Positions 56,651 through 64,000 of a stretch of 64,000 bases of DNA are shown here, in pieces; the stretch's first letter is position 1, and each line of letters begins with the position of its first letter. The notes under the pieces were generated by a model, which worked only from the letters and a program-made list of their open reading frames with translations, made no database searches and was not told where the DNA came from. The translations under genes and the position numbers were made by a program. Origin of the DNA: Haemaphysalis longicornis (Eukaryota; Arthropoda; Arachnida; Ixodida; Ixodidae); the NCBI GenBank assembly GCA_013339765.2, contig JABSTR010001168.1:56743-120742 (forward strand). The letters run 5' to 3'.

Positions 56651-57119
56651 CATAAAAATTAAAGGAAGCTGTTTTAAGAGCAGTGTCCCCCCTTAACGGT
56701 GTTCCGTTAGTAAAATCTATCCTATAGATTTATTTGGGCTACTGCTGTGCTGGTAAAACACTAAGTTCTGGAAAAAAACAAAACTGACGTAATTGTTTAT
56801 TCAAGCTCAATTGTTGCCTGGCGACCTCAAGTTGAAAATACCTTAAGAGTCTTGTGTGACATTTGCTTCAAAAGCAGACATTCATCTCTGAAACTCGCCT
56901 CAGACACGGTTGGCATTTTACTACATTTGCAGTGCTTATTGACGGGATTTAGAGAAGACCAAAATGTTCAGGCTTCGGAGAAATAGTATCTGCTCATAAA
57001 CGATGCCCACTTAACAAATTCTTCAATTTAATGACCACTGTTTTGTGTTTTTTGTTAGCCAGTGACCAGTTCAATAGCAGTACTTAATGTTACACTGACC
57101 ATAAGGTTTCATGCGAACT

Positions 57120-57645
57120 AAAGCCATTGAAAACTTGAAAGCGCACAAATAACGGGTACAGACAGGAGGGACACACAAGCACTCACTCGAAACTGCCGTT
57201 TTGTTGAAAAACAAAATTTATACACGAAATGAAGTCATAGATTTGAGAAATATGGAGCTGAATAGCACGTTCTCCTGCCCGTGTAGAGTGATTGACGATT
57301 TGCTGACACACTTGTTACAATGTTCATTGATAAAGAAGGCCTCAACCAGTGCCCTGACAATTAATCATTATGCCTGTACAACACCACAGACCCATGGAAC
57401 AAAGGGTGACACCCACACTTTTTATAATGTGCAGGACGATTTGCACTCGTTGATTTCGTTATCGTGGACACATGCTCTCAGACGGATGTTTAGACAGCGT
57501 CCTGTCTGGTCCACATACATAGACTTAGGTGAGAATGGCATCCTGTAAACCATGCCAATTGTACAACGAACTCAAGGCTGCGCATGGTTAACAGCACACT
57601 CATTCCTCCCTTTCTTCGGACGATCCTTGTTATTAACAATACGGC
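57120..57645 (-). mobile_element. Penelope-like element fragment (GIY-YIG endonuclease)
   Basis: Read on the - strand with small frame changes, the sequence gives a VDQTGRCLNIRLREH-like block, then HYKKCGCHPLFHGSVVLYRH and an EAFFINEHCNKCVS-like block. This resembles the C-terminal GIY-YIG endonuclease of Penelope-like retroelements, which also has a Cys/His-rich KCGC...F segment. The RT domain is absent. It lies just beyond the EGLN gene. Confidence 0.65.
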
Positions 57646-58939
57646 AGTGATTGCCCACATTTGCTTTAGCAGAAAACAACACACAAGATGATGGGCTGAG
57701 TGTTCTCTTTCTTATAGTGGATTGTCCTGTGTGGTCTTGTTCCATGTCACCATCTTCTACGCAGTTTCATTTTCAAAGATGTATAGACCTTATGCAAAAA
57801 CTGGCGCCCTCTTGCGGGGACCGCGTGCGCTTCCGCCATGTTGGGGGATCTCCGGATACCGCTGTGTGCATGATAGCCCTGGATTAGCAACGCGCACGTC
57901 AGCATTTATCGTTGTCCAAGATGCCCAAATACTGCCGTGTGCTGTGCACAAAGATGTTACGAGGATGATCATGAAATATGGTACACATCTTTTTTTTTTT
58001 TGTCTCGACGGAAGCATGACTCGAGCCCTGTGTGAAGTCGCTTGCGGGTGTCGACTTCCCTTCAAGCACTTATATTATAGCTAGATTGCATTCATAGTCA
58101 CGAAACGAATATGTGCAGGACTAAAAAGGGTCCCAAAGTGAGCTATTTTCTAGCCCTGTATCTGCCGCCGAGCACTCCTGCCTGCTGGTAGTTAAGGCGC
58201 ACTGCATCAGTCAGCTCGTATACTTTATCGTGCGGGTAGAGTTTTGAGTCTGCCGTTCGGGCTCTGCACGCCCGCATTTCCTTTTTATTCTGGACGTTCG
58301 GTAGGCTTTTACGGAAGTACTACGCATTCTTTCGTTTGCCAAACGTTACAGGAAATAAGGGATCTGCGAGAGTTGCAACCTTCACGTAGCACCATGAGTA
58401 GCGCAAGTAACGTACGTAGTAATTCTGTGTATCAGTCATTTACCGCTCGTCGCCTGCTATTCGACCGTAGCCTATTTTCCCAACATAAATTTTTCGAGCA
58501 GAATTTTCCAAGTAGTAGTGTGCACCCATGTTTTGTTGTCCACGGCGTGAGTAAAGGACGTTCAGCGGTCGCCGCGAGGCACGCGCTCACGAGCGCTCGG
58601 CATTTTCTCGCTCTTTAAGGTTTTCGCAGTTTTTTTTTTTTTTTTGCTATAGCCTTTGCGTGTGCTGGGGATGCTCGGAGGCCGCCGCGAGGCACGCGCT
58701 CACCAGTGCTCAGCCCTTCATTGGTAATTGAATTATTCATTGGCAATTTATTCGTAATTTATTAGCGATGTATATATATAACGCGTTACACGCCACACAC
58801 GTTATGCGCTACACATTACTGTGCCAACTACAACAGCTTTGCTGTTAAAAAATGCGAGGTGTGCAATTTATTTTGTGCAGTGTCTTTATTTCCTTATGCA
58901 GGTTTCCTTAGGATCCTTAGCGTATAGCTATACGAAGTG
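57646..58939. other. Intergenic sequence between the EGLN 3' region and the satellite
   Basis: No gene is recognised. It contains a T-run near 58630, a TATATATA stretch near 58770, and two copies of GCCGCGAGGCACGCGCTCAC at about 58573 and 58683, a short direct duplication about 110 bp apart. Confidence 0.5.
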
Positions 58940-58963
58940 CCCCCCCCCCCCCCCCCTCCCCCC
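58940..58963. repeat. Poly(C) tract
   Basis: About 24 bases, nearly all C with one T, lie just before the satellite array. Tract length is likely unreliable in any assembly. Confidence 0.9.
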
Positions 58964-59024
58964 ATTTCAACCTCAGGGCAGCCCGCATCTGCTCGAAGCA
59001 TTTCAGGAATGACCTCCTGAGAAA

Positions 59025-62000
59025 ACCGCAGGATGCGAACCAACACGGATGTACTTTCAATGTTTGCGTTCTCAAAGAAAAAAAAAGAAGAACGCGACAG
59101 CCTCCAACAGCTCCTCTGCCGGTGCCTCCCTGACCGTTTTTTCGATGTATAATGCGTATTGAAACCCGCAGGATGCGAACCAACACGGATGTACTTTCAA
59201 TGTTTGCGTTCTCAAAGGAAAAAAAAAGAAGAAACCGACAAGCCTCCAACAGCTCCTCTGCCGGTGCCTCCCTGACTGTTTTTTCGATGTATAATGCGTA
59301 TTGAAACCCGCAGGATGCGAACCAACACGGATGTACTTTCAATGTTTGCGTTCTCAAAGGAAAAAAAAGAAGAAACGCGACAGCCTCCAACAGCTCCTCT
59401 GCCGGTGCCTCCCTGACTGTTTTTTTCGATGTATAATGCGTATTGAAACCCGCAGGATGCGAACCAACACGGATGTACTTTCAATGTTTGCGTTCTCAAA
59501 GGAAAAAAAAAAGAAAAAAGCGACAGCCTCCAACAGCTCCTCTGCCGGTGCCTCCCTGACCGTTTTTTCGATGTATAATGCGTATTGAAACCCGCAGGAT
59601 GCGAACCAACACGGATGTACTTTCAATGTTTGCGTTCTCAAAGGAAAAAAAAAGAAGAAACACGACAACCTCCAACTGCTCCTCTGCCGGTGCCTCCCTG
59701 ACCGTTTTTTCGATGTATAATGCGTATTGAAACCCGCAGGATGCGAACCAACACGGATGTACTTTCAATGTTTGCGTTCTCAAAGGAAAAAAAAAAAAAG
59801 AAACGCGACAGCCTCCAACAGCTCCTCTGCCGGTGCCTCCCTGACCGTTTTTTCGATGTATAATGCGTATTGAAACCCGCAGGATGCGAACCAACACGGA
59901 TGTACTTTCAATGTTTGCGTTCTCAAAGGAAAAAAAAAGAAGAAACACGACAACCTCCAACTGCTCCTCTGCCGGTGCCTCCCTGACCGTTTTTTCGATG
60001 TATAATGCGTATTGAAACCCGCAGGATGCGAACCAACACGGATGTACTTTCAATGTTTGCGTTCTCAAAGGAAAAAAAAAGAAGAAAAACGCGACAGCCT
60101 CCAACAGCTCCTCTGCCGGTGCCTCCCTGACTGTTTTTCGATGTATAATGCGTATTGAAACCCGCAGAATGCGAACCAACACGGATGTACTTTCAATGTT
60201 TGCGTTCTCAAAGGAAAAAAAAAGAAGAAACGCGACAGCCTCCAACAGCTCCTCTGCCGGTGCCTCCCTGACTTTTTTCGATGTATAATGCGTATTGAAA
60301 CCCGCAGGATGCGAACCAACACGATGTACTTTCAAATGTTTGCGTTCTCAAAGAAAAAAAAAGAAGAAACGCGACAAGCCTCCAACATGCTCCTCTGCCG
60401 GTGCCTACCTGACCTGTTTTTTCGATGTATGAATGCGTATTGAAACCCGCAGAATGCGAACACACACGGATGTACTTTCAATGTTTGCGTTCTCAAAGGA
60501 AAAAAAAAAGAAGAAACGCGACAGCCTCCAACAGCTCCTCTGCCGGTGCCTCCCTGACGGTTTTTTCGATGTATAATGCGTATTGAAACCCGCAGGATGC
60601 GAACCAACACGGATGTACTTTCAATGTTTGCGTTCTAAAGGAAAAAAAAAGAAGAAACGCGACAGCCTCCAACAGCTCCTCTGCCGGTGCCTCCCTGACT
60701 GTTTTTTCGATTTATAATGCGTTTGAAAACCCGCAGGGATGCGAACCAACACGGATGTACTTTCAATGTTTGCGTTCTCAAGAAAAAAAAAAGAAGAAAC
60801 GCGACAGCCTCCAACAGCTCCTCTGCCGGTGCCTCCCTGACTGTTTTTTCGATGTATAATGCGTATTGAAACCCGCAGGATGCGAACCAACACGGATGTA
60901 CTTTCAATGTTGCGTTCTCAAAGGAAAAAAAAAAAGAAACGCGACAGCCTCCAACAGCTCCTCTGCCGGTGCCTCCCTGACTGTTTTTCGATGTATAATG
61001 CGTATTGAAACCCGCAGGATCGAACCAACACGATGTACTTTCAATGTTTGCGTTCTTCAAAGGAAAAAAAAAGAAGAAACGCGACAGCCTCCAAAGCTCC
61101 TATGCCGGTGCCTCCCTGACTGTTTTTCGATTATAATGCGTATTGAAAACCCGCAGAAATGCGAACCAACACGGATGTACTTTTCAATGTTTGCGTTCTC
61201 AAAGGAAAAAAAAAAGAGACGCGACAGCCTCCAACAGCTCCTCTGCCGGTGCCTCCCTGACTGTTTTTTCGATGTATAATGCGTATTGAAACCCGCAGGA
61301 TGCGAACCAACACGGATTAGTTTCAATGTTTTTGCGTTCTCAAAGGAAAAAAAAAAAGAAGAACGCGACAGCCTCCAACCAGCTCCTCGGTGCCGGTGCC
61401 TCCCTGACTGTTTTTCGATGTATAATGCGTATTGAAACCCGCAGATGCGAACCAACACGGATGTACTTTCATGTTTGCGTTCTCAAGGAAAAAAAAAGAA
61501 GAAAACGCGACAGCCATCAACAGCTCCTCTGCCGTGCCTCCCTGACTTTTTTCGATGTATAATGCGTATTGAAACCCGCAGGATGCGAACCAACACGGAT
61601 GTACTTTCAATGGTTGTGTTCTCAAAGGAAAAAAAAAAGAAGAAACGCGACAACCTCCAACAGCTCCTCTGCCGGTGCCTCCCTGACTGTTTTTTCGATG
61701 TATAATGCGTATTGAAACCCGCAGGATGCGAACCAACACGGATGTACTTTCAATGTTTGCGTTCTCAAAGGAAAAAAAAAAGAGAAACGCGACAACCTCC
61801 AACAGCTCCTCTGCCGGTGCCTCCCTGACTGTTTTTTCGATGTATAATGCGTATTGAAACCCGCAGGATGCGAACCAACACGGATGTACTTTCAATGTTT
61901 GCGTTCTCAAAGGAAAAAAAAAAGAAGAAACGCGACAACCTCCAACAGCTCCTCTGCCGGTGCCTCCCTGACTGTTTTTTCGATGTATAATGCGTATTGA

Positions 62001-64000
62001 AACCCGCAGGATGCGAACCAACACGGATGTACTTTCAATGTTTGCGTTCTCAAAGGAAAAAAAAGAGAAAACGCGACAGCCTCCAACAGCTCCTCTGCCG
62101 GTGCCTCCCTGACTGTTTTTTCGATGTATAATGCGTATTGAAACCTGCAGGATGCGAACCAACACGGATGTACTTTCAATGTTTGCGTTCTCAAAGGAAA
62201 AAAAAAAGAAGAAACGCGACAAAACCTCCACAGCTCCTCTGCCGGTGCCTCCCTGACTGTTTTTTCGATGTATAATGCGTATTGAAACCCGCAGGATGCG
62301 AAACAACACACTTGTACTTTCAATGTTTGCGTTCTCAAAGGAAAAAAAAAGAAACGCGACAGCCTCCAACAGCTCCTCTGTCCGGTGCCTCCCTGACTGT
62401 TTTTTCGATGTATAATGCGTATTGAAACCCGCAGGATGCGAACCAACACGGATGTACTTTCAATGTTTGCGTTCTCAAAGGAAAAAAAAAAAGAAGAAAC
62501 GCGACAGCCTCCAACAGCTCCTCTGCCGGTGGCCTCCCTGACTGTTTTTTCGATGTATAATGCGTATTGAAACCCGCAGGAATGCGAACCAACACGGATG
62601 TACTTTCAATGTTTGCGTTCTCAAAGGAAAAAAAAAAGAAGAAACGCGACAGCCTCCAACAGCTCCTCTGCCGGTGCCTCCCTGACTGTTTTTTGCGATG
62701 TATAATGCGTATTGAAACCCGCAGGATGCGAACCAACACGGATGTACTTTCAATGGTTGCGTTCTCAAAGGAAAAAAAAAGAAGAAACGCGACAGCCTCC
62801 AACAGCTCCTCTGCCGGTGCCTCCCTGACTGTTTTTTCGATGTATAATGCGTATTGAAACCCGCAGGATGCGAAACAACACGGATGTACTTTCAATGTTT
62901 GCGTTCTCAAAGGAAAAAAAAAAGAGAAACGCGACAGCCTCCAACAGCTCCTCTGCCGGTGCCTCCCTGACTGTTTTTTCGATGTATAATGCGTATTGAA
63001 ACCCGCAGGATGCGAACCAACACGGATGTACTTTCAATGTTTGCGTTCTCAAAGGAAAAAAAAAGAAGAAACGCGACAGCCTCCAACAGCTCCTCTGCCG
63101 GTGCCTCCCTGACTGTTTTTTCGATGTATAATGCGTATTGAAACCCGCAGGATGCGAACCAACACGGATGTACTTTCAATGTTTGCGTTCTCAAAGGAAA
63201 AAAAAAAGAGAAAACGCGACAGCCTCCAACAGCTCCTCTGCCGGTGCCTCCCTGACTGTTTTTTCGATGTATAATGCGTATTGAAACCCGCAGGATGCGA
63301 ACCAACACGGATGTACTTTCAATGTTTGCGTTCTCAAGGAAAAAAAAAGAAGAAACGCGACAGCCTCCAACAGCTCCTCTGCCGGTGGCCTCCCTGACTG
63401 TTTTTTCGATGTATAATGCGTATTGAAACCCGCAGGATGCGAACCAACACGGATTGTACTTTCAATGTTTGCGTTCTCAAAGGAAAAAAAAACGAAGAAA
63501 CGCGACAGCCTCCAACAGCTCCTCTGCCGGTGCCTCCCTGACTGTTTTTTCGATGTATAATGCGTATTGAAACCCGCAGGATGCGAACCAACACGGATGT
63601 ACTTTCAATGTTTGCGTTCTCAAAGGAAAAAAAAAGAAGAAACGCGACAGCCTCCAACAGCTCCTCTGCCGGTGCCTCCCTGACTGTTTTTTCGATGTAT
63701 AATGCGTATTGAAACCCGCAGGATGCGAACCAACACGGATGTACTTTCAATGTTTGCGTTCTCAAAGGAAAAAAAAAGAAACGCGACAGCCTCCAACAGC
63801 TCCTCTGCCGGTGCCTCCCTGACTGTTTTTTCGATGTATAATGCGTATTGAAACCCGCAGGATGCGAACCAACACGGATGTACTTTCAATGTTTGCGTTC
63901 TCAAAGGAAAAAAAAAGAAGAAACGCGACAGCCTCCAACAGCTCCTCTGCCGGTGCCTCCCTGACTGTTTTTTCGATGTATAATGCGTATTGAAACCCGC
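59025..64000. repeat. Tandem satellite, about 141-bp monomer, roughly 35 copies, continues past window
   Basis: Monomers recur head to tail from about 59025 to the last base. Each has GATGCGAACCAACACGG, ATGTACTTTCAATGTTTGCG, an A-tract of 8 to 13, GACAGCCTCCAACAGCTCC, GCCGGTGCCTCCCTGAC and CGATGTATAATGCGTATTG. Most copies are over 95% alike by eye. Variants include GACCG versus GACTG and CACGACAACCTCCAACTGC in two copies two monomers apart. Single-base indels are much denser at about 60.27-61.56 kb. Long - strand open frames arise from the repeat and are not genes. Confidence 0.97.

Noticed and set aside
59025..64000. Many long - strand open frames (up to 348 codons) over the satellite
   Set aside because: They are translations of the tandem monomer in shifting frames, broken by indels, with no domain or start context.
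59025..64000. Regular repeats that might suggest a CRISPR array
   Set aside because: Repeats are contiguous with no unique spacers, the monomer is about 141 bp, and the sequence is eukaryotic.

Overview
This window is eukaryotic, and almost certainly from a hard tick (Ixodidae). Coding exons are short and GC-rich with canonical splice sites. They sit in very long introns packed with transposable elements. Several copies of a tRNA-derived SINE carry a head and body that I recognise as the tick Ruka type, described from Rhipicephalus, so a metastriate tick such as Rhipicephalus or a close relative is the best guess. Nothing is bacterial: there are no operons, ribosome binding sites or CRISPR arrays.

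The one recognisable host gene is an EGLN/PHD (HIF prolyl hydroxylase) gene on the + strand. Its catalytic half is spread over six exons: 6067-6236, 13004-13237, 18542-18661, 37787-37926, 40953-41023 and 55727-55884. All reading phases join. The HxD...H iron triad and the 2-oxoglutarate-binding Arg are present, and the stop codon is at 55882-55884. The 5' exons lie upstream of the window. One intron (13238-18541) appears to use a GC-AG splice pair.

The rest is mostly transposon-derived. From left to right: a degenerate non-LTR retrotransposon on the - strand (about 1770-5165), interrupted by a 513-bp solo LTR with an exact 4-bp target duplication; a TTAA-type inverted-repeat element holding SINEs and a sequence block duplicated at 31.4 kb (9.7-12.9 kb); an 860-bp hAT-like element (15.35-16.2 kb); and a deep nest of elements in intron 3. 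In that nest a Tigger/pogo fragment is split by a Ty3-type LTR element (19300-31105, TSD cctgc). The LTR element is split by a 6.2-kb hAT-type element (20630-26815, TSD tcttg), and that in turn holds an RNase H-bearing LINE 3' end and a copy of a roughly 2.2-2.8 kb TIR element. Further right are a second SINE family, pogo-type MITEs, a near-perfect 110-bp palindrome around a tRNA-like sequence just before exon 5, a second inverted copy of the large TIR element (41.1-43.9 kb), a CR1/L2/Jockey-type LINE (45.4-50.3 kb) inside another TTAA-type element, and a Penelope-like GIY-YIG fragment past the gene's 3' end.

From about 59.0 kb to the window end is a tandem satellite of roughly 141-bp monomers (about 35 copies), which runs off the edge. 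Open frames across it are by-products of the repeat. I found no evidence of a novel gene system. The points most worth checking are the GC-AG intron, the tRNA-like palindrome near exon 5, the datable nest of insertions, the duplicated block with a chimeric SINE head, and the satellite.
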